A stretch of DNA of 57,277 nt from Acidimicrobiales bacterium (GTDB taxonomy: Bacteria > Actinomycetota > Acidimicrobiia > Acidimicrobiales > Bog-793), in NCBI GenBank assembly GCA_035533595.1, contig DATLTN010000072.1, positions 1-57,277 on the forward strand. The letters run 5' to 3'. The notes beneath the pieces were generated by a model. The model worked only from the letters and a program-made list of their open reading frames with translations, searched no databases and was not told where the DNA came from. Within the stretch, counting starts at the first letter, position 1, and the number at the start of each line of letters is the position of its first letter. Of the stretch, positions 34,549 to 42,939 are shown in pieces. A program made the translations under genes and the position numbers.

Positions 34549-37107
34549 TCAGCTCCCGGTGGCCGCGATCGCGGCGCTCGCCGTGGCCGTCGTGTAGTCG
34601 GCGCTGTCGGTCGGGGTGAAGGTGACCTGCAGGGTGTGGCTCCCGGCGGTGAGGAGGCTCCCTGCGGCCGGGGAGTAGCTGAAGGTCCCGGCGACGCTCG
34701 CCGTGGCGTCGAGCTGGGTGCTCGAGAGCGAGCTCCCGGCGGCGACGGCGGCCGGTGCCGGCCAGCTGATCACGGGGCTTGCCTGGGTCGCCACGAGGGT
34801 CGTCGCGGCCGTGGCCGTGGTGTAGTCGGCGCCGTCGGTCGGGGTGAAGGTGACCTGCAGGGTGTGGCTCCCGGCGGTGAGGAAGCTCCCTGCGGCCGGG
34901 GAGTAGCTGAAGGTCCCGGCGACGCTCGCCGTCGCGTCGAGCTGGGTGCTCGAGAGCGCGCTCCCGGCGGCGAGGGCGGTCGGCGCCGGCCAGTTGAGCG
35001 CGGGCGTCGCCGCCGCGACGGCGAGCGTGACGCTCTCGGTGATGCTCGCGAACGCGGCGGTGTTCGTCGGCGTGAAGGTGACCTGCAGGGTGTGGGCCCC
35101 GGCGCCGAGCACACTGCCTGCGGGCGGGCTGTAGGCGAAGGTCCCCGGCACGGGTGAGCGGGCGTCCAGCTGCGCGGAGGAGAGTGCGCTCCCGTAGGTG
35201 ATCGGATGGGGGGCGCTCCAGCTGACGGTCGGTGTGAGCGGGTTGGCGACGACGATCGGCGTGGTCGCGGTGACCGGCTCGTAGGCCGCGGCGTCGGTCG
35301 GAGTGAAGGTCACCGAGAGGGTGTCGGTGCCCGGCGCGGGGAGGCTGCCGAGCGGCGGGTCGTAGCTGTAGGTGCCGGCGACCGAGGTCCTCGCGTCGAG
35401 CTGACTGGCGGTCAGCGCGGACCCGGCGGCGATCTCGTGCGGCGCCGGCCAGGTGATCTCCGGGGTCGAGCGGCTCGCGGTGAGCGGGACCGTTTGGGAG
35501 GCGGTCGTGTAGTCGACCGAGTTCGCGGGGGTGAAAATGACCGACACGTCCTGGGTCCCCGCGAGGAGCGGGGTGCCGAGCGGCGGCGAGTAGCTGAAGC
35601 TCCCCGGGGCCGAGGCCTTGCCGGCGAGCTCGCTCGCCCTGAGCGTGCTGCCCGGGAGCACGCCCGCCGCCGGGTTGAAGGAGATCGTCGGCTTCGCCGG
35701 GGTGACCGAGAGCGTGGTCGAGACCTGCGCGCTCGCGTAGTCGTTGCCGTCGGAGGGGGTGAAGGTGGCGCTCAATGTGTTGCTGCCGGCGTTGAGGACG
35801 GTGCCGGCGGCCGCGGGCCAGTGGTAGCTGAACGAGCCGTGCACCGAGGCTGAGGCGCCGAGCTCGTCGGAGTCGAGGGCGGTGCCGTAGGTGAGGGAGC
35901 CCGGCGAGGGCCACGAGAGCGACGGCGTCGCACGCCCGACGGTGAGGACGGCCGTGGCGTGCACGGGGCGGTAGTCCAGCTTGTCGCGCGGGGTGAAGAG
36001 CACCGAGAGCGAGCGCTCGCCGGCCGCGAGGAGCGTGCCGGGAGCGGGTGAGTAGCTGAAGGTGCCGCGTACCGAGGCGGTCGCGTCGAGCTGGCCCACG
36101 CCGAGGGGGGTGCCGTAGGTGATCGCGGTGGGGCCCACCCAGCTGACCTCCGGCGCGGCCGTGCCGTAGACGATCGGCGCGGCCAGGCGGTAGCGCCGGT
36201 CGCCGCAGTTCTCCTTACAGCGCAGGTCGATCACGGTCGCCGCCGCGGCCTCCGGCGAGGCCCTGCGGCGTGCCGCGGCGTGGTAGTAGGCGGGGGCGAT
36301 GCCACCCTCGGCGAAGCCGCAGTCGGTGAGGCGCAGGCGGACCTCCGCCTCGGGGACCCAGGAGAGGCGGAAGCTCCCGTCCGCGGCGGTCAGCGTGCCG
36401 ACGGCGAGGCCGCCCTCAGGGACCGCGGCGACGCAGACGTCGGAGAGTGGGTGGCCGAGCGGATTGACGACCGCCCCACGGACGACGACGGTCGTCGGCC
36501 CCCAACCGGCCCGCGCTCCCGAGGAATCACCACCGGCGGGAGCGTTCTCCGTCGCGCCCGGCCCCTGCGGCCCGACCGGGCCGGCGGGAGCGCCGGCGAC
36601 GACGCTCGCATAGCCGCTCTCGGTGGAGGAGAGCTGGCCGTAACCCGTCCAGTTCGAGGAGGCGAGCGCGTGGGCGAGGCCGTCCCGGGTGGACTTCGGG
36701 TTGCGCAGGGCGGCGAGGATCGGCGCGTCGAAGCTCTGCTGCATCGTGCTCAGCGTCGCCCGGTAGCCGACCGACAGGGAGGGGTAGGTGCGCACACCGG
36801 CGCTGTTCCACAGCCCCGCCCCCGGTGCGGGCAGCTCGGTGTCGAGGGGGTTGTAGACGTTGCCGAGGTAGAAGGTCCCCTCGACGGTCGCCCAGCGCTC
36901 GAGGAAGACCACCCGCGCCTCGCCCGCGCCGCTCGCAGGCACGCCGAGATAGGAGAGGTATCCGGCGGCCCACTGCTCGAACGAGAGCGTGCTCGCCGCC
37001 GCACCCCCCGCGGTGCCGGCGAGCGTCGCAGCGGCCATCGCGGCCGCGCCGGCGATGCGGGCGAGGGCGCGAGCGCGCCGGTGGCGAGGTTTGAAGATAC
37101 GGGACAC
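34549..37107 (-). CDS. Secreted protein with seven Ig-like/MBG-type repeats
   Basis: The 852-residue protein (GTG at 37107; a longer ATG start at 37161 is possible) has a basic N-terminus and a hydrophobic signal ending near AAAS (residue 39). A first domain (about 40-150) has ERWATVEGTFYLGNVYNPLDTE and GVRTYPSLSVGYRATLSTM, a pattern common in actinobacterial and phage cell-wall proteins. A carboxypeptidase-regulatory-like beta domain follows (about 195-285), then seven repeats of about 76 residues (W..P..I.YG..L...QLDA.ASV.GTFSYSP..G..L.AG..TL.VTFTPTD..DY) to the C-terminus. No LPXTG or membrane anchor is seen, so it is probably released or bound non-covalently. The role is likely adhesion or surface structure by inference. 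Confidence 0.85.
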   Translation of the reverse strand: MSRIFKPRHRRARALARIAGAAAMAAATLAGTAGGAAASTLSFEQWAAGYLSYLGVPASGAGEARVVFLERWATVEGTFYLGNVYNPLDTELPAPGAGLWNSAGVRTYPSLSVGYRATLSTMQQSFDAPILAALRNPKSTRDGLAHALASSNWTGYGQLSSTESGYASVVAGAPAGPVGPQGPGATENAPAGGDSSGARAGWGPTTVVVRGAVVNPLGHPLSDVCVAAVPEGGLAVGTLTAADGSFRLSWVPEAEVRLRLTDCGFAEGGIAPAYYHAAARRRASPEAAAATVIDLRCKENCGDRRYRLAAPIVYGTAAPEVSWVGPTAITYGTPLGVGQLDATASVRGTFSYSPAPGTLLAAGERSLSVLFTPRDKLDYRPVHATAVLTVGRATPSLSWPSPGSLTYGTALDSDELGASASVHGSFSYHWPAAAGTVLNAGSNTLSATFTPSDGNDYASAQVSTTLSVTPAKPTISFNPAAGVLPGSTLRASELAGKASAPGSFSYSPPLGTPLLAGTQDVSVIFTPANSVDYTTASQTVPLTASRSTPEITWPAPHEIAAGSALTASQLDARTSVAGTYSYDPPLGSLPAPGTDTLSVTFTPTDAAAYEPVTATTPIVVANPLTPTVSWSAPHPITYGSALSSAQLDARSPVPGTFAYSPPAGSVLGAGAHTLQVTFTPTNTAAFASITESVTLAVAAATPALNWPAPTALAAGSALSSTQLDATASVAGTFSYSPAAGSFLTAGSHTLQVTFTPTDGADYTTATAATTLVATQASPVISWPAPAAVAAGSSLSSTQLDATASVAGTFSYSPAAGSLLTAGSHTLQVTFTPTDSADYTTATASAAIAATGS
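34552..36153 (-). repeat. Seven tandem ~228-bp repeats encoding Ig-like units
   Basis: Units of about 76 codons run through the C-terminal two-thirds of the secreted protein. The last two copies (near 34560-34780 and 34790-35010) are nearly identical at the DNA level over about 150 bases, while the first copies differ strongly, so copy number probably changes by recombination. Confidence 0.8.
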
Positions 37108-37367
37108 GGGGTAAGTCTCTCTGGCCAGTTGAGCGCGCCCATACTGTCGGAGATCCCCCACTCCGGTCGAGGGTTTTCCGGAGTTTGATCAGGGAATTTG
37201 GGCAACCCGCCGTTGCGAGACGGCAACGGGCAACCCCCCGACAGCGCACGGCCGGCTCGGGAGGGGCTGTCACGATCGTCGGCTACGCTGCGAGAGCCAT
37301 ATTCACCCCTGCCCCGCTGACGGGGCCCCGCCGCACCGTCGGCGGGTCCGGAGGAGGTGTGCCGCTC

Positions 37368-37712
37368 GTGCGGCCATACGAAGTAGTCATCATCTTCGAC
37401 GCGACTCTTGACGAGACCGTCATTCGGGAAACCACCGATGCGGTCGTGGAGTTCGTCCGTTCTCGTGGCGGATCACCTGGTCATGTCGACCGGTGGGGAC
37501 GTCGCCCCTTCGCCTATGAGCTCAAGCACCGCACTGAGGGCTATTACGTGTTCATCGAGGTAAACGGCGAGCCCGCACTGCTCGCCGAGGTGGACCGGAT
37601 GCTCTCGCTCAGCGACGACGTGCTCCGCCACCGGGTGCTCCGCCGCCCGGAGGGCCGTCAGCCCGCCGCCGCTGCCGCGGCCGCCGAGCCAAAGGGCGCA
37701 ACGGCTGAGTAG
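37368..37712 (+). CDS. rpsF: 30S ribosomal protein S6
   Basis: The 114-residue protein begins VRPYEVVIIFDATLDETVI and has the DRWGRRPFAYELKHRTEGYYVFIEV and VLRHRVLRR blocks of S6, with an alanine-rich tail. It is part of the small ribosomal subunit central domain with S18. I chose the second of two in-frame GTGs because it gives the family start and is correctly spaced from GGAGGAG. It heads the rpsF-ssb-rpsR-rplI operon. Confidence 0.97.
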   Translation: MRPYEVVIIFDATLDETVIRETTDAVVEFVRSRGGSPGHVDRWGRRPFAYELKHRTEGYYVFIEVNGEPALLAEVDRMLSLSDDVLRHRVLRRPEGRQPAAAAAAAEPKGATAE

Positions 37713-37730
37713 TCGAGGATTGGAGATCAC

Positions 37731-38192
37731 ATGCCAGGCAACAGCGTCACGCTCGTAGGGAACGTCACCCGAGACCCGGAACTGCGCTTCACGCCCACCG
37801 GTCAGGCGACCGCGACCTTCGGGCTCGCCGTCAACCGCCGCTGGCAGAACCGCCAGACCCAGGAGTGGGAAGAGGCCACCAGCTTCTTCGACGTCGTCTG
37901 CTGGCGGGAGATGGCAGAGAACGTGAGCGAGAGCCTGACCCGCGGGGCGCGGGTGATCGTCTCGGGGCGGCTCGAGCAGCGCTCCTGGGAGACCGCCGAG
38001 GGCGAGAAGCGCTCGCGGATCGAGGTCATCGCCGACGAGCTCGGGCCCAGCCTCCGCTGGGCGAGCGCGCAGGTCGTGAAGAACGAGCGCCGCACCCCTG
38101 GCGAGGGCGGTCCCCAGGGTCAGCCCCGACCCCCCGCCGCCGCGCCGGAGCGCCCGGCGCCAGAACCGTACGAGGACGAGGAGCCTTTCTAG
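37731..38192 (+). CDS. ssb: Single-stranded DNA-binding protein
   Basis: The 153-residue protein has the OB fold of SSB: SVTLVGNVTRDPELRFTPTGQATATFGLAVN, FFDVVCWREMAENV, RVIVSGRLEQRSWE. The C-terminus is acidic and ends EDEEPF, the tip that recruits repair and replication proteins. It starts 18 bp after rpsF and its stop abuts the rpsR ATG. Confidence 0.98.
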   Translation: MPGNSVTLVGNVTRDPELRFTPTGQATATFGLAVNRRWQNRQTQEWEEATSFFDVVCWREMAENVSESLTRGARVIVSGRLEQRSWETAEGEKRSRIEVIADELGPSLRWASAQVVKNERRTPGEGGPQGQPRPPAAAPERPAPEPYEDEEPF

Positions 38193-38675
38193 ATGGCACG
38201 GAACAACGACCGGGAGCGGTCGACGCGGCGCGCACCGAAGGACAACGGCCGCCGCACGAAGAAGAAGGTCTGCATCTTCTGCAAGGACCACCTGGACCAC
38301 GTCGAGTACAAGGACGTGAACCTGCTCCGCAAGTTCATGTCCGACCGGGGGAAGATCCGCGCCCGCCGTGTCTCTGGCAACTGCGCCCAGCACCAGCGGG
38401 CCGTGGCGATCGCCATCAAGACGGCGCGCGAACTCGCGCTGCTGCCGTACACGCAGCGCACGACGACTGAGCGCCCCGGCGGCCGTGGCCCCGGACGTGG
38501 TCGGCCGTCCTACGGTGGCGACCGCGCCCCCGCCGCGCCTGTCGACGGCCCCGCCGCCGAGACCGACGGCCCCGCCGGCCCCGAGGTCGAGGAGGCGCCG
38601 GATGTCGAGGACGAGGTCGGCTCGGACGCTGAGGTCGAGCTCGTCGGCGCCGTCGACGAGGGTGGTGAGGCGTGA
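38193..38675 (+). CDS. rpsR: 30S ribosomal protein S18 with an acidic C-terminal extension
   Basis: Residues about 20-90 are S18: [65 protein letters not shown]. The CIFC and NCAQH cysteines are those of zinc-binding (C+) S18 forms. The remaining 70 residues are Gly/Arg/Pro and then Glu/Asp/Val rich, which is unusual: the whole protein has 160 residues against the normal 75-90. The ATG follows the ssb stop directly, and its stop overlaps the rplI GTG (GTGA). Confidence 0.95.
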   Translation: MARNNDRERSTRRAPKDNGRRTKKKVCIFCKDHLDHVEYKDVNLLRKFMSDRGKIRARRVSGNCAQHQRAVAIAIKTARELALLPYTQRTTTERPGGRGPGRGRPSYGGDRAPAAPVDGPAAETDGPAGPEVEEAPDVEDEVGSDAEVELVGAVDEGGEA

Positions 38676-39118
38676 GGGTCGTCCTGAGGGCGGACGTCCC
38701 CACCGTCGGCAAGCGCGGCGACATCGTCGACGTGAGCGACGGCTTCGCGCGCAACAACCTTGTCCCGTCGGGGCGAGCGATCGTCGCCTCGGACGGCATT
38801 GCCGCGCAGGCTGCGTCGATGCGCCGCTCGCGTGACCTGAAGGACTCGAAGGACCGCGAGGCCGCGGAGGCCATCGCCCAGCGGCTCGTCCCGCTCGCGA
38901 TCACCATCCCGGCGCGTGCCGGTCGCGAGGGGAAGCTGTTCGGCTCGGTGACGCCGGGGGACATCCTCGACGCGGTCGAGGCGCAGTCGGGGATCGCGCT
39001 CGACCGGCACCGTCTCGTGAGTCATGAGCCGATCAAGACGCTCGGCACCCACGAGGTGGCGGTCCGCCTGCACAGCGACGTCGAGTTCCCGTTGCACATC
39101 GAGGTCGTCGCCGGCTGA
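38672..39118 (+). CDS. rplI: 50S ribosomal protein L9
   Basis: The 148-residue protein has the L9 N-domain ([36 protein letters not shown]), the long connecting helix rich in Lys/Arg/Glu, and the C-domain ([22 protein letters not shown] ... [21 protein letters not shown]). It overlaps rpsR by four bases and is followed 26 bp later by a strong hairpin. Confidence 0.97.
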   Translation: MRVVLRADVPTVGKRGDIVDVSDGFARNNLVPSGRAIVASDGIAAQAASMRRSRDLKDSKDREAAEAIAQRLVPLAITIPARAGREGKLFGSVTPGDILDAVEAQSGIALDRHRLVSHEPIKTLGTHEVAVRLHSDVEFPLHIEVVAG

Positions 39119-39144
39119 TTCCCTATCCACCGACGATCGTGACT

Positions 39145-39171
39145 TTGGGCCGCCCCTCGTGGGCGGCCCAA
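39145..39171 (+). terminator. Hairpin terminator after rplI
   Basis: Perfect 11-bp arms TTGGGCCGCCC (39145-39155) and GGGCGGCCCAA (39161-39171) flank a five-base loop 26 bp after the rplI stop. It is GC-rich without a long T-run, typical for high-GC actinobacteria. Confidence 0.7.
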
Positions 39172-39191
39172 TCGCTGATACAACCGGGCTT

Positions 39192-39197
39192 TACCCT
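39192..39197 (+). promoter_or_regulatory. Candidate -10 box upstream of dnaB
   Basis: TACCCT is followed by six bases and the ATG of a short open frame at 39204, the leaderless spacing seen elsewhere in the window. Confidence 0.4.
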
Positions 39198-39203
39198 GCG
39201 GCC

Positions 39204-39320
39204 ATGGCCGTGCCGTCGAAGGGGTGCCCAGCGCCGAACCCCACAGGTACCCCCGCTTCGTCCCCCGGAAATGCACAGGAACCGCTCCTAGCGGTACCCA
39301 AGGCGGACGGGCCAAGGTGA
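39204..39320 (+). CDS. Putative 38-codon leader ORF before dnaB
   Basis: An ATG directly after the candidate -10 box opens a 38-residue Pro/Ala-rich frame (begins MAVPSKGCPAPN). Its TGA overlaps an in-frame GTG of dnaB at 39317 (GTGA). This could couple dnaB translation to the leader; or the overlap may be fortuitous. No homology to any known leader is recognised. Confidence 0.35.
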   Translation: MAVPSKGCPAPNPTGTPASSPGNAQEPLLAVPKADGPR

Positions 39321-39328
39321 GCGCCACC

Positions 39329-40705
39329 ATGCTGCAGCCCCTCGACGAGAGTCGCCGCCGCCCCCGCGCGACGCCACCGGAGCGGGCGACGGGCGGGCGG
39401 GTCCCGCCGCACAACCTCGAGGCCGAGGAGTCCCTCCTCGGAGCGATGCTCCTCTCGCGCGACGCGATCGCCACCGCGATCGAGCGTTGCTCGGCGAGCG
39501 ACTTCTACCGTCCGTCGCACGCCCAGATCTTCCACGCCATCACCGCCCTCTATGGCCAGGGCGAGCCCGCCGACGCCGTCACCGTCGCCGAGGAGCTACG
39601 GCGGGCAGGGGCGCTCGAGGAGGTCGGCGACACCGCCGCGCTCGTCTCACTGCAGTCGAACACCCCGGCGATCTCCTCGGCCGGCCGTTACGCCCGGATC
39701 ATCGAGGAGCACGCCCTTCTGCGCCGCCTGATCGGGGTGTCGAGCGAGATAGCCGAGCTCGCCTTCGAACTCCCCGAGGACGTCAGCGAGGCGGTGGACC
39801 GCGCCGAGTCGATGGTCTTCGAGGTCGCGCAGCGCCGGACGACCGACACGGTGATGTCGCTCGAGGAGCTGCTCTCCCAGAGCCTCGACCGTCTCGAGGA
39901 GCTCTACGGTCGCGGCGAGTCGATCACCGGGGTGCCCACCGGCTTCCACGACCTGGACGAGCACCTCGCCGGCCTGCAGCCCTCCAACCTGCTCGTCGTC
40001 GGCGCCCGTCCCTCGATGGGCAAGACCGCCTTCGCCCTCGGGATCGCGGCGAACGCCGCGGTGCAGGGGATCCCGGTGCTCTTCTTCTCGCTCGAGATGA
40101 GCCACCTCGAGATCGCCCAGCGCGTGCTCTGCGCGGAGGCGCGCGTCGACGCGGCGCGGATGCGCAACGGCCGCCTGCTCGAGGGCGACTGGCCGAAGAT
40201 CTCGAACGCCATCGGCCGCATCGGCAACGCTCCCCTCCACATCGACGACAACCCGAACGTCACGGTGATGGACATCCGCGCCCGCGCCCGCAGGATGAAA
40301 GCCCGCGAAGGGCTCGGCCTTGTGGTCGTCGACTACCTCCAGCTGATGACGGGGCGGAGCCACGCCGAGAACCGCCAGGTCGAGATCTCCGAGATCAGTC
40401 GAGGGCTGAAGATCCTCGCCCGCGAGCTCGAGATCCCGGTGCTCGCCCTCAGCCAGCTCTCCCGAAACCTCGAGAGCCGCTCGGACAAGCGACCGATGCT
40501 CGCCGACCTGCGCGAGTCCGGCGCCATCGAGCAGGACGCGGATGTCGTGATGTTCATCTATCGCGACGAGGTGTACAACAGCGAGTCCTCGGACCGGGGG
40601 AGCGCCGAGATCATCGTCGCCAAGCACCGCAACGGCCCGACTGGCACCGTGGAGCTCGCCTTCGTCGGGAACTACGCCCGCTTCGCCAACATGGCGCGGG
40701 TCTGA
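39329..40705 (+). CDS. dnaB: Replicative DNA helicase
   Basis: The 458-residue hexameric helicase unwinds DNA at the fork. The N-terminal helical domain begins PPHNLEAEESLLGAMLLSRDAI; the RecA-like motor shows Walker A GARPSMGKTAFALG, Walker B VVVDYLQLM, and EISRGLKILARELEIPVLALSQLSR and VIYRDEVYN motifs. I give ATG 39329 because AAGGTGAG is seven bases upstream; the GTG at 39317 is an alternative coupled to the leader ORF. DciA in this window probably loads it. No intein interrupts it. Confidence 0.97.
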   Translation: MLQPLDESRRRPRATPPERATGGRVPPHNLEAEESLLGAMLLSRDAIATAIERCSASDFYRPSHAQIFHAITALYGQGEPADAVTVAEELRRAGALEEVGDTAALVSLQSNTPAISSAGRYARIIEEHALLRRLIGVSSEIAELAFELPEDVSEAVDRAESMVFEVAQRRTTDTVMSLEELLSQSLDRLEELYGRGESITGVPTGFHDLDEHLAGLQPSNLLVVGARPSMGKTAFALGIAANAAVQGIPVLFFSLEMSHLEIAQRVLCAEARVDAARMRNGRLLEGDWPKISNAIGRIGNAPLHIDDNPNVTVMDIRARARRMKAREGLGLVVVDYLQLMTGRSHAENRQVEISEISRGLKILARELEIPVLALSQLSRNLESRSDKRPMLADLRESGAIEQDADVVMFIYRDEVYNSESSDRGSAEIIVAKHRNGPTGTVELAFVGNYARFANMARV

Positions 40706-40819
40706 CCGCTCGTCGAAAAGCCCTGGTCGAAAGGGCCGCCCGCGTAAGCTCGAGGCGCTCGCCGGCGACAGCGCGGCCGCGGCGGGGCCCGGGCGGCAGG
40801 ACTCCCGAGGAAGGGCACC

Positions 40820-41848
40820 GTGGCGCGACTGCAGGAGCGGTGGAACAAGCGGACGGCCGACCCGGGGCTGGTGCTGTTCCTCGCTGCGCGGCTGCGCCCG
40901 GCACTCGCCGCCGTCGCCCTCGTCTTCGTGGGCTCGACCCTCGGCTACCTGGTGCTCGAGCGCTACAGCGTGCTCGACGCGATGTTCATGTCGATGATCA
41001 CGCTCTCGACCGTCGGCTACAGCGAGGTGCACCCCCTCGACAGCGGGGGTCGGATCTTCACGATGGGTGTCATCGCGGCGGGCTTCGCGACCCTCGTCTA
41101 CGCGGCCGCGACGCTCACGAACCTGTTCACCTCCGGTGAGGCGGGCAGCTACCTACGGCTGAGGAGGGGAAGACGGATGCGCGAGCAGCTGAGCGACCAC
41201 GTCATCGTGGTCGGCTTCGGACGGGTCGGGCAGGCGGCGAGCCTCGGCGTCACCGAGTTCGGCTTCCCCTGCCTCGTGATCGAGCGCAACGCGGAGCGGG
41301 AACAGGCGATCCTCGACGCTGGCTGCGTCCCGATGATCGGCGACGCGACCTCCGAGAGCGACCTCGTGGAGGCCGGGATCCACCGCGCGCGGGCGCTCAT
41401 CGCCGGGGCGGAGGACGACGCGATCAACCTCATCATCACGCTGACGGCGCGCGCCGTGCGCGGCGACCTGCGGATCATCTCGCGGGTGAACGAGATGGCC
41501 TGGCAGGGCCGTATCGAGAGCGCTGGGGCGAACGTCGCCCGCTCGCCCTACCGCAGCTATGGCATCTCCCTCGCCGCGCAGGCGGTGACTCCGGGCCTCC
41601 TCGAGCTGCACGCCGTGCCCTCCCTCGGCCTCTCGACCGAGGAGGTGGAGGTCTCGCCCACCTCGCAGCTCATTGGCCGCCCCCTCGAGGAGCTCTCCGG
41701 CCACGGCCACGGCATCTTCGTCCTCGGCCTGCGCCGCCACGAGCAGTTCCGGAGCTGGCACGACCTCGACGGGCCGATCGAGGCCGGCGACGTGCTCGTC
41801 GCCCTCGGCCCGAACGAGGAACTGCGCGAACTCGCGGCCCTGTGCTGA
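40820..41848 (+). CDS. Two-helix potassium channel fused to TrkA-N/RCK domain
   Basis: The 342-residue protein has two membrane segments (about 27-47 and 78-97) bracketing a pore loop with the selectivity filter STVGYSEV (about residues 63-70), then an RCK/TrkA-N NAD-binding domain (VIVVGFGRVGQAASLGVTEFG; GDATSESDLVEAGIHRAR) and a TrkA-C domain (ELHAVPSLGLSTEEVEV ... GDVLVALGP). It is a ligand-gated K+ channel of the MthK/Ion_trans_2 type. The filter residue after Tyr is Ser, where textbook channels have Gly; the family does include TVGYSE variants. The start is GTG at 40820. Confidence 0.9.
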   Translation: MARLQERWNKRTADPGLVLFLAARLRPALAAVALVFVGSTLGYLVLERYSVLDAMFMSMITLSTVGYSEVHPLDSGGRIFTMGVIAAGFATLVYAAATLTNLFTSGEAGSYLRLRRGRRMREQLSDHVIVVGFGRVGQAASLGVTEFGFPCLVIERNAEREQAILDAGCVPMIGDATSESDLVEAGIHRARALIAGAEDDAINLIITLTARAVRGDLRIISRVNEMAWQGRIESAGANVARSPYRSYGISLAAQAVTPGLLELHAVPSLGLSTEEVEVSPTSQLIGRPLEELSGHGHGIFVLGLRRHEQFRSWHDLDGPIEAGDVLVALGPNEELRELAALC

Positions 41849-41916
41849 GGCGCGGCGCGGACCCTCGATAGGGTGGGCTGAGCGCGGCCGGAGCGCTGCC
41901 AGCCGAGGAGGCCTCC

Positions 41917-42939
41917 ATTCGCGTCGGGATCATTGCGCCGCCCTGGGTGCGGGTTCCGCCGCTCGCCTACGGCGGCACCGAGACGGTGATCGACGTGCTC
42001 GCGCGCGGCCTGCAACGGGCGGGTCACGAGGTGCTGCTGTTCGCCTCGGGCGACAGCACGAGCGAGGTCCCCCGCGCCTCGGTGATCCCCGTGGCACCGG
42101 GCATCGACGCCGGGAGCGCGCTCGAGGTGGAACACGTCACCCACGCCTACGCCGCGCTCGCGGGGATGGACGTGGTGCACGACCACAGCACTCTCGGGCC
42201 GCTGCTGCACGGGGTGCGGGGCGCGCCGCCGACGGTGACCACCAACCACAACCCCTTCGTCGAGCCCTTCCTCTCCGTCTACCGCCTCCTGCAGGGCACG
42301 GTGCCGGTGATCGCGATCTCCGAGCACCATCGCCGCAGCGCCGCGCCACTCGAGATCGCGGCGGTGATCCATCACGGCCTCTTCCCCGAGGAGTTCCCAG
42401 TTGGCGACGGCGACGGCGGCTACGCGCTCTTCCTCGGGCGGATGACGCCCGACAAGGGTGCGCACCGCGCCCTCGAGCTCGCGCACCGCGCCGGCATCCG
42501 CCTGCTGCTCGCTGGCAAGCAGCACACCGACCTCGAGCGGCGCTACTTCGCGGAGTCGGTCGTTCCTCTCCTCGACAGCGAGCGGCGCTACCTCGGCGAG
42601 GTGAACCAGGAGGACAAGCTCGAGCTGCTCACCGGCGCGCGCTGCCTGCTCAACCCGATCGCCTGGCCCGAGCCCTTCGGGATGGTGATGATCGAGGCGC
42701 TCGCCTGCGGGACCCCCGTGATCACGACGGGTCACGGCGCCTCGGCCGAGATCGTGGACGACGGCACGACGGGCTTCGTCGTCGACGACGCCGACGGCCT
42801 CCTCAAGGCCCTCCGCAAGGTGGAGGCGATCGACCGCGGCGCCTGCCGGGCGGCGGTGGAGGGCCACTTCTCCGCGGAGCGGATGGTCGCCGAGCACGTT
42901 GCGCTCTACGAGCGCGTGCGGGCCGAGGCGGGACGGTGA
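41917..42939 (+). CDS. GT4-family glycosyltransferase (probable ATT start)
   Basis: The product (about 340 residues) has the GT-B/GT4 layout: an N-terminal strand IRVGIIAPPW followed by YGGTETVIDVLARGLQRAGHEV, the linker HDHS, and C-terminal FLGRMTPDKGAHRALELAHRA, LNPIAWPEPFGMVMIEALACGTPVI with the donor-binding E.....E region. The first conventional start, GTG at 41947, removes the essential first strand. In frame upstream lie no ATG, GTG or TTG, but ATT at 41917 follows GAGGAGG at five bases. I infer ATT initiation, as in infC. The stop overlaps the next gene's GTG. Confidence 0.85.
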   Translation: MRVGIIAPPWVRVPPLAYGGTETVIDVLARGLQRAGHEVLLFASGDSTSEVPRASVIPVAPGIDAGSALEVEHVTHAYAALAGMDVVHDHSTLGPLLHGVRGAPPTVTTNHNPFVEPFLSVYRLLQGTVPVIAISEHHRRSAAPLEIAAVIHHGLFPEEFPVGDGDGGYALFLGRMTPDKGAHRALELAHRAGIRLLLAGKQHTDLERRYFAESVVPLLDSERRYLGEVNQEDKLELLTGARCLLNPIAWPEPFGMVMIEALACGTPVITTGHGASAEIVDDGTTGFVVDDADGLLKALRKVEAIDRGACRAAVEGHFSAERMVAEHVALYERVRAEAGR

